64,000 bases of DNA from Acinetobacter pittii (GTDB lineage: Bacteria; Pseudomonadota; Gammaproteobacteria; Pseudomonadales; Moraxellaceae), in assembly GCF_034067285.1 (NCBI RefSeq), contig NZ_CP139286.1:2418001-2482000 (forward strand), read 5' to 3'. Below are positions 14,324-21,801 of the stretch, piece after piece; the first letter of the stretch is position 1, and each line of letters starts with the position of its first letter. Below the pieces are notes generated by a model that saw nothing but the letters and a program-made list of their open reading frames with translations, did no database searches and was not told the DNA's origin. The translations under genes and the position numbers were made by a program.

Positions 14324-15157
14324 ATGTTTGATAAAATTTCATTCCCTTCTGCACCAAGTTTTTTTGCTGAATGGAGAACTGTATATTTTGAACCTATTCC
14401 AAATAGTGGTGAACGTATTGCTATTTTGGTAACAATCAAAGATTTGAATGGAAAAATTGAAATTTTTGATGCGTTACATCCTACAGTTATTGATAGCTTA
14501 TATGGAACAAAAGCATCTTCATTTAATGGTTACATCAAATTAATAAAAGCAAATATTTTAAAGAATAATGGTGAATCAACCCTTGATGGCGTAATCATTG
14601 GTGATTGGCATGCTTCACAATCAGAAAATATTTACGGGATAGTTCGCCAAGCACTCTATAAAACGGCTAGCTTAGGTTCAGTAGCTTTAAAGGGTTTGTT
14701 TGAGCAAGAAGATAGCCCGATTGAAAATGAACAAGTTGATAGCCGCTGGTCAAAGCGCATTAAAAATGCGGTATTAGAAATTGATCCATCGTATGAACAT
14801 GCTTTTGACATAAAAATCCCTATAGGTAAAGATGTAAAAATTCCTTGTGGATTTCATACTGCGCGGTACTCTGCAAAATTTAATGTATGTACATCTCAAA
14901 CAATTACTAGAATGAAGTCAAATTTGATGGATTTACAAATATTTGATTCTCATAATATTTCCAGCAATTATGATTTGATTATACAAATGCCAACAGATGA
15001 AAACCTTCAGGTCTCATTAAAAACACTATCTCGAATGAGAGAAAACATTGAGCTTTTAAAAGAAGAAGTTGCATCAAAATCTCACATTCAAATATATACA
15101 TGTAGTTCTGAAAAAGAAGGTGCAACAAGAATTTTCGAAATGCTTAAAGCAAGTTAG
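14324..15157 (+). CDS. Partner of the HipA-like kinase (DUF3037-like N-terminus)
   Basis: 277 residues. The ATG is preceded by AGGAGG and lies 1 bp from the kinase stop, so the two genes are tightly coupled. The N-terminal part, RTVYFEPIPNSGERIAILVTI, resembles the opening of DUF3037 proteins (R-Y-x-P-x-x-x-R-x-E-x-x-N-V-G), which elsewhere sit next to HipA_2 kinases; the rest (about 100-277) is not recognised and ends with a helical segment (SRMRENIELLKEEV). It may be the kinase's substrate, inhibitor or target sensor. Followed by a terminator at 15178-15202, so the operon is cI-kinase-partner. Confidence 0.6.
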   Translation: MFDKISFPSAPSFFAEWRTVYFEPIPNSGERIAILVTIKDLNGKIEIFDALHPTVIDSLYGTKASSFNGYIKLIKANILKNNGESTLDGVIIGDWHASQSENIYGIVRQALYKTASLGSVALKGLFEQEDSPIENEQVDSRWSKRIKNAVLEIDPSYEHAFDIKIPIGKDVKIPCGFHTARYSAKFNVCTSQTITRMKSNLMDLQIFDSHNISSNYDLIIQMPTDENLQVSLKTLSRMRENIELLKEEVASKSHIQIYTCSSEKEGATRIFEMLKAS

Positions 15158-15177
15158 AGTTTTTAAATTAGTTAATC

Positions 15178-15202
15178 AACCCACCTTAGGTGGGTTTTTT
15201 TT
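15178..15202 (+). terminator. Terminator of the cI-kinase-partner operon
   Basis: AACCCACC-TTA-GGTGGGTT followed by eight T residues. Closes the lysogenic operon ahead of the second operator set. Confidence 0.85.
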
Positions 15203-15217
15203 ATCTTAATAAATTCT

Positions 15218-15295
15218 TGTTCATTAAATTGAATTTTTATTATTTAATAAATTGAACAAATTGTTGACATATTCGTTCAATTAGTTGAACATAAT
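15218..15295 (+). promoter_or_regulatory. Second CI-operator cluster and leftward-type early promoter (OL/PL equivalent)
   Basis: Three copies of the motifs seen at 12674-12747: TGTTCA-N6-TGAATT (15218-15235), TGAACA-AAT-TGTTGA (15253-15267) and GTTCAA-TTAG-TTGAAC (15275-15290, perfect). A TTGACA -35-like element (15264-15269) lies inside the cluster and CATAAT follows at 15290-15295, although the spacing is long. CI bound here would silence the recombination operon. Confidence 0.65.
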
Positions 15296-15308
15296 AAGCA
15301 TAGACAAC

Positions 15309-15346
15309 AAAAAGCCCCGAAACTTTGGACGGAGACGGGGCTTTGC
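15309..15346 (+). promoter_or_regulatory. Leader hairpin in the early transcript
   Basis: AAAGCCCCG and CGGGGCTTT form a 9-bp stem around a purine-rich loop of about 16 bases, between the promoter at 15264-15295 and the first gene at 15364. No clean U tract follows, so it may be an attenuator, an antitermination site or an mRNA stabiliser. Confidence 0.5.
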
Positions 15347-15363
15347 AAAACTGCGAGGTAAGT

Positions 15364-15552
15364 ATGAAACAAAACCCTATTCCTAGTCAAACCACATCAC
15401 GCTTATATCAACACCCAACTGTTGAAGAACAGCGCTCTTCTCGTTTCGCCACCATTAAAGCGAATGTTATCGACTTCATTAAGTTTATTGCCCTCTCATT
15501 CATCCTTTGGGTGATTGCTGTAACTGCAGCAACTTGGATGATGGGAGGCTAA
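15364..15552 (+). CDS. Small phage membrane protein (62 aa)
   Basis: 62 residues from ATG 15364, which has GAGGU seven bases upstream; the open frame begins earlier at 15325, but inside the leader hairpin. One hydrophobic segment at about residues 38-58 (FIKFIALSFILWVIAVTAATW) makes it a single-pass inner-membrane protein. First gene of the recombination operon. Function unknown; early phage membrane peptides often block superinfection or host functions, but nothing in this sequence proves that. Confidence 0.55.
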   Translation: MKQNPIPSQTTSRLYQHPTVEEQRSSRFATIKANVIDFIKFIALSFILWVIAVTAATWMMGG

Positions 15553-15554
15553 TC

Positions 15555-15884
15555 ATGAATGCTCAATTCAAACCACATCCAGATGGTGTTAAAGCCTATA
15601 TGGGCCATGACCGCTTAACTGGTCTCTACTCTGTACGTATCGGCTGGACTGTATATGCAGCTAACGCAAATGGCAGTGTGCTGTACACCGTTAAAGGTGA
15701 AGTAAAGACTCCTTTAAATGTTGAAGAGTTTAAGGAGAAGCGCCCTAAGGTTTATGCAGCCTTAATGAATGAGATTAGCTTCCAACGCTCGAAGCAACTT
15801 GCTAAGGATTTAGCTGGCTCACACATTCCATCAAATGACCGCAAAGCTTATAAGAAAAAGCGCGGCTTTACGGGTTCAAGATAA
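15555..15884 (+). CDS. Conserved hypothetical phage protein (109 aa) with a chromosomal paralogue
   Basis: 109 residues from ATG 15555 behind GGGAGG. Contains HPDGVKAYMGHDRLTGLYSV, a VGWTVY-like strand and a basic C-terminus SNDRKAYKKKRGF. It is clearly related to the protein at 47578-47907: same length, same HPDG, TGLY and DRKAYKK blocks. Predicted small alpha/beta protein with a basic tail, perhaps nucleic-acid binding. Second gene of the operon, 2 bp after the stop of the membrane protein. No known family function. Confidence 0.65.
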   Translation: MNAQFKPHPDGVKAYMGHDRLTGLYSVRIGWTVYAANANGSVLYTVKGEVKTPLNVEEFKEKRPKVYAALMNEISFQRSKQLAKDLAGSHIPSNDRKAYKKKRGFTGSR

Positions 15885-15895
15885 GGATAAGAAAA

Positions 15896-16540
15896 ATGAA
15901 TGCAGCAATTAATCCAGCAGTTTTAAACAATGAAAGTACTAACCACTTTGAACAGTTAGCAGCGATTAGCGTGTCTGGACATATCGAAAAGAAAAACAAC
16001 ATGTCATATCTGTCTTGGGCGTGGGCCGTGGACAAACTCATGCGCATAGATCCACAAGCGAACTGGGCTTTTCGTGATCCAATGTATTTCCCAGATGGAT
16101 CTATGATGGTTCATTGTGATGTCACCGTATTCGGTAAAACCATGTACATGTTCTTACCTGTAATGGATCATCGGAATAAAGCAATTCTTAAACCGAATGC
16201 ATTTGATATCAACAAGGCCATGATGCGTTGTCTGGTTAAAGGAATTGCCGTACACGGTTTGGGTTTATACATCTATGCTGGTGAAGACTTACCTGAGGAA
16301 GAAAAGACTCAACAAACAGCAGCACAACCTCTACATCAACAAACACCACAAAACCAGCAGCAGCCAAATGCAGCCCAACAACTTACGGCTGATTTCCAGC
16401 AAGCACTGCAAGCGATTCAACATACACAAAACGAGGCAGATCTGGCCACAATCTATAAACGCTTCAAAGGCACCAGCTTTGAAAGCCAGATTGTGAAGGC
16501 ATGTAAGGCAAAAAAGGACATGGAGGGATGGAGCGCTTAA
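15896..16540 (+). CDS. Single-strand annealing protein (SAK3 type, DUF1071)
   Basis: 214 residues. The first 135 residues match the DUF1071/Sak family of the Rad52 superfamily: a start with FEQLAAISVSGHIEKKNNMSYLSWAWA, then FPDGSMMVHCDVTVFGK and INKAMMRCLVKGIAVHGLGLYIYAGEDLP, the family's most conserved block. A Gln-rich linker follows and a C-terminal helical part. Such proteins anneal complementary single strands in phage recombination and replication. No exonuclease or SSB partner is visible next to it. Start ATG 15896 after AAGGAUAAG. Confidence 0.82.
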   Translation: MNAAINPAVLNNESTNHFEQLAAISVSGHIEKKNNMSYLSWAWAVDKLMRIDPQANWAFRDPMYFPDGSMMVHCDVTVFGKTMYMFLPVMDHRNKAILKPNAFDINKAMMRCLVKGIAVHGLGLYIYAGEDLPEEEKTQQTAAQPLHQQTPQNQQQPNAAQQLTADFQQALQAIQHTQNEADLATIYKRFKGTSFESQIVKACKAKKDMEGWSA

Positions 16541-16740
16541 GTACCTATATCTTTAGGTATGTTGCCAAACTACATGGCAACGGCACTCTAAGAGGTCGTA
16601 TTGAAGCGACCTCTGCCCTCCACGCTAAACAACGTGTCATGCAGAGTAATGAGCTGATTAAAGATGCTCATATCTCTTTACTAAAGAATCAGGCTTCAGC
16701 CCGTAAACAGGCTTTTGAAGCTATGGAGGAATGTATATGA
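16528..16740 (+). CDS. Small hypothetical phage protein (70 aa)
   Basis: 70 residues, starting at ATG 16528 within the 3' end of the annealing gene. Basic and helical: FRYVAKLHGNGTLRGRIEA, then SALHAKQRVMQSNELIKDAH. No recognised domain. The stop overlaps the next ATG (ATGA), so it is part of a run of coupled genes. Confidence 0.5.
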   Translation: MERLSTYIFRYVAKLHGNGTLRGRIEATSALHAKQRVMQSNELIKDAHISLLKNQASARKQAFEAMEECI

Positions 16741-16880
16741 GCTTCCGTCACTCATCCTCAGCCCGAACCCTGATTGTGTTCGGCAACCTAATAAATCATT
16801 ACTACGACAATGTAAACCCGTCTCAAATCGACAACTTGGTTGATGAGGCGAAATTTAAAGAAACGACTTGGAGAAAGTAA
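16737..16880 (+). CDS. Small hypothetical phage protein (47 aa)
   Basis: 47 codons beginning with an ATG that overlaps the previous stop (ATGA) and is preceded by GGAGGA. It reads MSFRHSSSARTLIVFGNLIN and ends ETTWRK. Too short for a family call; the start context and coupling support translation. Confidence 0.45.
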   Translation: MSFRHSSSARTLIVFGNLINHYYDNVNPSQIDNLVDEAKFKETTWRK

Positions 16881-16894
16881 AAGCAATTTTAGAG

Positions 16895-16959
16895 CTGCAA
16901 TGTTCTACATGAGTGACTGTATAGCTGACCCTCTGCGGTCACTCTTGAGAACATTGCAG
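16895..16959 (+). promoter_or_regulatory. Long extended hairpin upstream of the Xis-like gene
   Basis: CTGCAATGTTCT (16895-16906) pairs perfectly with AGAACATTGCAG (16948-16959), and inside it GAGTGAC (16911-16917) pairs with GTCACTC (16938-16944). The 65-base structure is not followed by a U tract, so it is not a simple terminator; it could be a regulatory RNA element, or a recombinase-binding arm. Confidence 0.55.
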
Positions 16960-16988
16960 TATTTAGGGGTAATTAGATAGGTAAAGGT

Positions 16989-17285
16989 ATGGGAAAATAT
17001 ATAGTCGTTGTTGAAGCAGAAAAACCACCTCAGGTATTTATTCATGAAATTATTCCCAATGTTGGAAAAGTCATTGAAATGAAAGCTGAGGAAATACCTA
17101 ACCGTGTTACTGCAGCATGGTTAATGGAGCGTTATAGCCTATCTCGTAAATTGATTATTGATGAGCTTCGTCCATTCAATAAAGGAACTGATGGCAAACA
17201 TCTTTACGATCCGAATGAAGTTATTCCTATCCTTGAAAATTTGAATATTCAAAGGCAGCAACGGCAGTCGAGAAGAAAGAATTAA
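16989..17285 (+). CDS. Excisionase-like DNA-binding protein
   Basis: 98 residues. The central part, VTAAWLMERYSLSRKLIIDELRPFN and KHLYDPNEVIPIL, is a short winged-helix of the Xis/AlpA/MerR type: an N-terminal selection helix, turn and recognition helix, then a YDPxEV wing. The basic end RQQRQSRRKN fits DNA binding. Its place as the last gene before the attachment site supports an excision or integration-control role. No integrase gene lies between it and the tRNA fragment, which is unusual. A terminator follows at once. Confidence 0.6.
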   Translation: MGKYIVVVEAEKPPQVFIHEIIPNVGKVIEMKAEEIPNRVTAAWLMERYSLSRKLIIDELRPFNKGTDGKHLYDPNEVIPILENLNIQRQQRQSRRKN

Positions 17286-17306
17286 AAGCGCTTTTCAGCG
17301 CTTTTA
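17284..17306 (+). terminator. Terminator of the recombination/Xis operon
   Basis: AAAAGCGC-TTTTCA-GCGCTTTTA; overlaps the stop codon region of the Xis-like gene. Confidence 0.8.
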
Positions 17307-17330
17307 TTCATAAATGCAATCACTCTCAGA

Positions 17331-17855
17331 TTAAATTCCTTTTTCTCTTTTTAAATTCTCTATCTCTGTTGCAATGCCCATCGCTTGATTTATGGAACCG
17401 GCAGCATCTACCATAATCCCAGAAACAATTTCAAGATTATTTTCCAACCTATCCATATCAATCACTTTACTTTTAAACAATTGAGCTGTAGAAGCCAAAT
17501 TAGTTGCATTATTTTCAATATTAGAATGTATTTTGATTAATCTTTCCAGAAGAGCATCATGTCTTTTAAGTTCTGGATCATTTCTTCTTCTTAATTCGGC
17601 TACAATAATTGTATATTCTTTTATTATTTCACTGAATTTTTCATATGATTGATTAATCAATTGAATATTTTCAGTCAATAAACTAAATAAATTAATCTTT
17701 AACTCGAATGCTCTTTGAATATTACTTAACTTAAATTGTTGATATGCATGGCGGATAGGAATAATAGCTAAAAGCAAAGCTATAATGGCAATCAATATTT
17801 GGATTTGTCCAGAATTAACACCCATCCATGACCAGAAATTTTTTAAATAACACAT
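17331..17855 (-). CDS. Membrane-anchored coiled-coil protein (174 aa), unknown function
   Basis: 174 residues, opposite in direction to the neighbouring operon. One strong N-terminal membrane segment (about residues 17-36, QIQILIAIIALLLAIIPI) and a largely helical cytoplasmic part with coiled-coil character (IQLINQSYEKFSEIIKEYT, RLENNLEIV). No motif I can name. It lies between the Xis-like gene and the attachment fragment, a place where prophages often carry lysogenic-conversion or defence genes. It resembles the protein at 7739-8569 in plan (membrane anchor plus coil) but not clearly in sequence. Confidence 0.55.
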   Translation of the reverse strand: MCYLKNFWSWMGVNSGQIQILIAIIALLLAIIPIRHAYQQFKLSNIQRAFELKINLFSLLTENIQLINQSYEKFSEIIKEYTIIVAELRRRNDPELKRHDALLERLIKIHSNIENNATNLASTAQLFKSKVIDMDRLENNLEIVSGIMVDAAGSINQAMGIATEIENLKREKGI

Positions 17856-17942
17856 AATTTTAAAAACCTAATATATCAGTAAAATTTTACAAACTTCTTA
17901 AAATAGAAAAGTTCTAATAACTTAAACCATGAAAGGAGTCTA

Positions 17943-18023
17943 ATGCTACTTCACCAAAAAATTTTTATTTCATGTTTGATTCTGTCTATAATAAAAGTAC
18001 AGATGACATCTAAAAAATTGTAA
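17943..18023 (+). CDS. Possible 26-residue peptide next to the attachment site
   Basis: A 26-codon ORF with AAAGGAG seven bases before the ATG. The peptide is hydrophobic in the middle (KIFISCLILSIIKV), with basic ends. It could be a real micro-protein or chance; no promoter or terminator is obvious. Confidence 0.25.
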   Translation: MLLHQKIFISCLILSIIKVQMTSKKL

Positions 18024-18088
18024 AAAATTATTCGACACCACTTCGGCTCCATTAAAATATAACTCATTGTTATTTAATATTTATTACA

Positions 18089-18173
<85 letters not shown>

Positions 18174-18261
18174 TTTTTTTATTGTCTGACACTTAATTAA
18201 TATTCAAAGATAATAACAATCGTCGAGACGTAACAATTAATAAAGGGCTTTTACACCCCGT

Positions 18262-18720
18262 TCAAGCTTCTACCTGATTTGTTTTACTACTCGAATAAAT
18301 AAAATATAGCGCGATGCCTAAACAGATGAGCGCTGCTAATCGATAAATTGAAAAAGGTAGGACTTCATTACCAAACCAGCCAAAGTTATCAATCAGTATG
18401 CTCATTAAGAGCTGACCAAAAATAACTGCAACTGTTGCAACTGCTGCTCCAATTCTTTGTACGGCTAAAACCATAATTACAATATATGGCACACCACACA
18501 TTGCACCTAATAATTGCCATTTGGGTACGTCTAATAAAGTTAAGCTTTGCTTCGGTTCAAAATAAAAAATAAGTAATGCTGTAATTAAAGCACCTACAGA
18601 GAAAGTTAGAAATGCGCTCTTAAATACACCAACTTTACTTCCAAGTTGACCATTAATTGCAGCTTGAACACTCAGTAAAGCACCACCAATTACAGCTAAT
18701 AAAATCATTAAAATAGTCAT
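18262..18720 (-). CDS. YdcZ-type (DUF606) small DMT transporter subunit
   Basis: 152 residues with about five membrane segments. It has the family features: an early QAAINGQLG loop after helix 1, FYFEP, the GAMCGVPYIVIMV segment and FGQLLMSILIDNFGWFG. DUF606 proteins are half-size relatives of drug/metabolite transporters that usually occur in pairs and are thought to work as hetero-oligomers; substrates are unknown. The partner follows at 18730-19164 in the same direction with a 9-bp gap; this gene is distal. Confidence 0.82.
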   Translation of the reverse strand: MTILMILLAVIGGALLSVQAAINGQLGSKVGVFKSAFLTFSVGALITALLIFYFEPKQSLTLLDVPKWQLLGAMCGVPYIVIMVLAVQRIGAAVATVAVIFGQLLMSILIDNFGWFGNEVLPFSIYRLAALICLGIALYFIYSSSKTNQVEA

Positions 18721-18729
18721 GTTACCCTC

Positions 18730-19164
18730 TTATGCAGTCGCTACAAGTGAAAGTGCTATCACAATAAAGACAAGAGCAATAACGCGCTTGCGATCAACTT
18801 TTCTATGCGGCGTACCCAGCAGGCCATAATGGTCAATAATGAGACTCTTAAAAACTTGCCCCGCCAAAATACCAATCATTGTCATGGCGATCCCGATAAT
18901 AGGTGTCGTAATAGTAAGAATAATCACATAGATAGGACCTAATACCCCGCCTAATAATTGCCATGATGGAAGACTAAAAAATGAGGGGCTATTGCGTGGA
19001 CTAAAAAATAACATCAATAAAAAAGTAAGGGCTGCCCCTACTCCAAAAATACTGAAAGTTGCCCACAACTCACCCACTTCCTTTCCCAATGGACCTAAAA
19101 GCCCAGCTTCAACGGACAACCCCATTCCGCCTAAAATTGTTAGGAGTAGTAATATAATTTGCAT
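18730..19164 (-). CDS. YdcZ-type (DUF606) small DMT transporter subunit (partner)
   Basis: 144 residues with five hydrophobic segments. It has the same signature as its neighbour: SVEAGLLGPLG loop, GGVLGPIYVIILT and LAGQVFKSLIIDHYGLLG. First gene of the two-gene operon, divergent from the LysR gene 98 bp away. The paired arrangement and divergent regulator suggest an inducible small-molecule exporter or importer in the inner membrane. Confidence 0.82.
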   Translation of the reverse strand: MQIILLLLTILGGMGLSVEAGLLGPLGKEVGELWATFSIFGVGAALTFLLMLFFSPRNSPSFFSLPSWQLLGGVLGPIYVIILTITTPIIGIAMTMIGILAGQVFKSLIIDHYGLLGTPHRKVDRKRVIALVFIVIALSLVATA

Positions 19165-19262
19165 CTACATTGCCTCAACTTATCTAGGCAACGAATACTA
19201 GAGTAGTTAATTCAACGAAAAAACAGCATAATTCATGAATCACTTTTGCAGAAATTGCACAG

Positions 19263-20195
19263 ATGAATTTAGCAAATTCGATAGATATTCGTACTCTTCG
19301 CTTTTTTATAAGTGTGTATAACGCTCAAAACTTTTCTATTGTGGCTCGTAAAGAAGATGTATCTGCCTCAATGATTTCTCGCACAATACAACAATTAGAA
19401 GATGCGTTAGGCCAGCAGCTTTTTTATCGGAATACTCGGGCAATTACCCCTACAGAATCAGGTAAATTGTTTTTTGAATATGCCAAAAAAATTACTGAAC
19501 AATTTGATGAAGCACAAAAGGCTTTGCAAGATAAAACCATTGAACCATCAGGCTTAGTTAGAATTAATGCGCCTGTCTTTTTTGGTCAACGTCATATTGC
19601 CCCGTGGCTGACTGGACTATCGGAGCTTTACCCAAAACTTCAAATAGAATTAATTCAAACTGATGAGTTTATAGATCCTTTACGTGAAAGCACTGACTTA
19701 ATATTTCGTATTGGAACCTTAACAGACTCTTCTTTTCACGCACGTATTTTTGGAACACAGAAATATCATTTAGCTGCCTCACCCAAATATTTATCTAAAT
19801 ACGGGACACTCAAAGATCCTAAAGAATTACATGACCACAAATGCCTAGTTTATAAAGGTTTTGAAGGCCCTAACCGCTGGTTAGTAAAAGAAACCAATGG
19901 GGAATGGATACACTACCCGATTAATCCGCTGCTCTCTTCAAATAATGCTGAAAGTTTAATGACAGCGGCACTCAATGGAATGGGTATTGTTTTATTTCCA
20001 GATTGGTTAATTGGTGAAGCACTTAAAAATGGCGAATTAATAAAACTATTACCTGCATATGAGACTTCTATTAAACCTCAGCCACAACATATTGCAGCCA
20101 TTTATCCCAATGTTCGCCATCCGCCATTAAATATTAGAGTAATTATTGACTATTTTGCAGAAGTTTATGGTTCACCACCATATTGGCAAGAATAA
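19263..20195 (+). CDS. LysR-family transcriptional regulator
   Basis: 310 residues. The N-terminal winged helix-turn-helix (about 8-66) is IRTLRFFISVYNAQNFSIVA with the expected recognition helix ASMISRTIQQLE and RNTRAITPTESG. A periplasmic-binding-like effector domain follows (about 95-300). It resembles the DhcR/PgrR-like CrgA group with short spacing between FFGQRHIAPWL and IFRIGTL. It is transcribed away from the YdcZ pair and most likely controls it. Effector unknown. Confidence 0.85.
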   Translation: MNLANSIDIRTLRFFISVYNAQNFSIVARKEDVSASMISRTIQQLEDALGQQLFYRNTRAITPTESGKLFFEYAKKITEQFDEAQKALQDKTIEPSGLVRINAPVFFGQRHIAPWLTGLSELYPKLQIELIQTDEFIDPLRESTDLIFRIGTLTDSSFHARIFGTQKYHLAASPKYLSKYGTLKDPKELHDHKCLVYKGFEGPNRWLVKETNGEWIHYPINPLLSSNNAESLMTAALNGMGIVLFPDWLIGEALKNGELIKLLPAYETSIKPQPQHIAAIYPNVRHPPLNIRVIIDYFAEVYGSPPYWQE

Positions 20196-20232
20196 TATTG
20201 AAGGAAAGTGACAGTAGTAAGCTCTCATCTCC

Positions 20233-20281
20233 TTTCCCGCTCCAAAATTCAAAGACCACTTAATTCGAAAGGATTAGGTGG
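20233..20281 (+). repeat. att-like direct repeat, copy 2
   Basis: 47 of 49 bp identical with 18125-18173, beginning exactly at the tRNA acceptor TTTCCCGC, without the rest of the tRNA. Together the two copies bracket the YdcZ/LysR segment, and this copy is directly followed by an integrase fragment. Confidence 0.72.
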
Positions 20282-20370
20282 TTTATTTATTGTCTATAGG
20301 TCAATTCAAAATTCGTATTAAAAAACGCTTTATATTTCCATTGCAGTACCATGAAATTTGGAGTGTTATT

Positions 20371-20616
20371 ATGCAAAAGCCGGTTAAGCGCGGAGACGCG
20401 TGGCGCATCACTGTCTGTTATTTAGGTAAACGTTATACAGCTACTCCAGATACTGCGAGTGAGTGTGAACAATGGGCCGCAAAAAAATTATTAGAATTAC
20501 AATCTCAACAGGCTAACCCTGGGTCTGAAAAAAACCATATCTCCTTCTATGCCCTTTTTGAACAGTACTATCAAGAAGAAGGCAGAAAAATGAAGAGTGC
20601 CCGCTTAATTGTTTAA
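20371..20616 (+). pseudogene. Truncated tyrosine integrase (N-terminal fragment)
   Basis: 81 codons from ATG 20371 (GGAG eight bases upstream). It reads MQKPVKRGDAWRITVCYLGK, then RYTATPDTASECEQWAAKKLLELQ and HISFYALFEQYYQEEGRKMKSARLI, the arm-binding and start of the core-binding domain of phage integrases. The protein stops there; the catalytic Arg-His-Arg-Tyr domain is missing and what follows is unrelated AT-rich DNA. It lies 90 bp from the second att-like repeat, as expected for the integrase of an element that used the same tRNA-Gly site and was later deleted. Confidence 0.75.
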
Positions 20617-20747
20617 ATACTTAAATGCCTAAAGAATAATGAAAATATAATTAATATTTTATGATTAAACCTATCATTAAGTTTTTATTGATATTGAAAT
20701 TAAAAATTGGCTTAAAATTAAAGATTAGCTTAAAAGTATATTATCGC

Positions 20748-20774
20748 AAAGTCTCCCCCCATTGAGGAGACTTT
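20748..20774 (-). terminator. Hairpin terminator behind the glycine-zipper gene
   Basis: AAAGTCTCC-loop-GGAGACTTT directly downstream of the stop codon at 20791 on the minus strand. Confidence 0.7.
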
Positions 20775-20790
20775 CTAAGTATTAAATGAA

Positions 20791-21420
20791 TTAAGGATGA
20801 ATTTTTTTCAATCCATCTTCTACAGCAAATTTAGCTTCCTCCCACTGTAAACGTGAACTGCCTTTAACTTGATCCCATTTAGTTTTCAATTTAGATTCAA
20901 CCTCGGAAAAATTAATTTCTGCATTATTATGTACACGATTTTCATAACCTAAACGATAAGCAGCCCGATAATCACGATCATATTCTAAATTCTTGTTTTC
21001 AGTATAATATGGCATTTTTTTATAGTTTTCTCGCCAATAATTATCTTCTTCTTGCCAGTCATTACTATCATCTTTTTGGCTATTTGTTTGAGCTATATCA
21101 TTACCTGCTATTGCCCCTACCACACCACCAATAATCCCCCCAACAACAGCACCTGGAGGGCCGCCAACAACACCAAATGCAGCACCTACCGCCGCTCCTC
21201 CCAAGGTTCCTGCACCTGTAGCAACCAAATTCTCTCCCCCTTCATTCATATCGGGTACATGATTGTTATTAGTCGGTGGAGAGTTTAAATCTGGACGAGC
21301 ATTATCAATTGTGGATGAAATGTCTTGTAATGGTTTGCTATTTGATACATTACCATTAGAAGATGGCTCTTTTTGAGTCGTATAATTACCATCTGAATTT
21401 GATTGTTTTGTATTTACCAT
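20791..21420 (-). CDS. Glycine-zipper domain protein
   Basis: 209 residues. The N-terminal 65 residues are polar and low in complexity (Asn, Ser, Gln). Residues about 67-108 are a glycine zipper with repeating GxxxG spacing (TLGGAAVGAAFGVVGG, VVGGIIGGVVGAIAGND), which can insert into or span membranes. The C-terminal half is charged and contains YRLGYENR and a helix WDQVKGSSRLQWEEAKFAVEDG typical of stress-related proteins with this domain. No signal peptide. Role probably in stress tolerance or envelope; not proven. It lies between remnants of an old element. Confidence 0.7.
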   Translation of the reverse strand: MVNTKQSNSDGNYTTQKEPSSNGNVSNSKPLQDISSTIDNARPDLNSPPTNNNHVPDMNEGGENLVATGAGTLGGAAVGAAFGVVGGPPGAVVGGIIGGVVGAIAGNDIAQTNSQKDDSNDWQEEDNYWRENYKKMPYYTENKNLEYDRDYRAAYRLGYENRVHNNAEINFSEVESKLKTKWDQVKGSSRLQWEEAKFAVEDGLKKIHP

Positions 21421-21801
21421 TTTCTTACTCCCTATATTTTAAAATCTAGTGTCTTTCAAAAGAGCTAGAATATTAAAAGAACTTTTGAAATACGCTTGAC
21501 AATTATTATAATCCACCTTTAGATTAGTTATGTTTCACAAATATCTCTATTAAGTAAGGAGATGTTATTAATTAAAGAAATTATTTCTCATCAATAAAAA
21601 TTCTTATTCAAATAATCTTCACAATTATATCATCCTTTATCCCATAATCATTATATTTCGCTAGATTAAACATTACCTATAACACTCTAGTTTTAAACAG
21701 CCTTACAGGAAATTATGATTTTATGTATATGCAATTTAAAAAAGCCTAGTTAATTAATACTAGGCTTTTTAAAAGTATTTTTAAAAGATAATAATTACAT
21801 A
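21421..21801. other. Intergenic, AT-rich
   Basis: About 380 bp without a credible gene. Holds a clear terminator at 21738-21772 (AAAAAGCCTAG/CTAGGCTTTTT) oriented for the DUF4142 gene downstream on the minus strand, and presumably the promoter of the glycine-zipper gene near 21430-21520. Nothing else seen. Confidence 0.6.
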
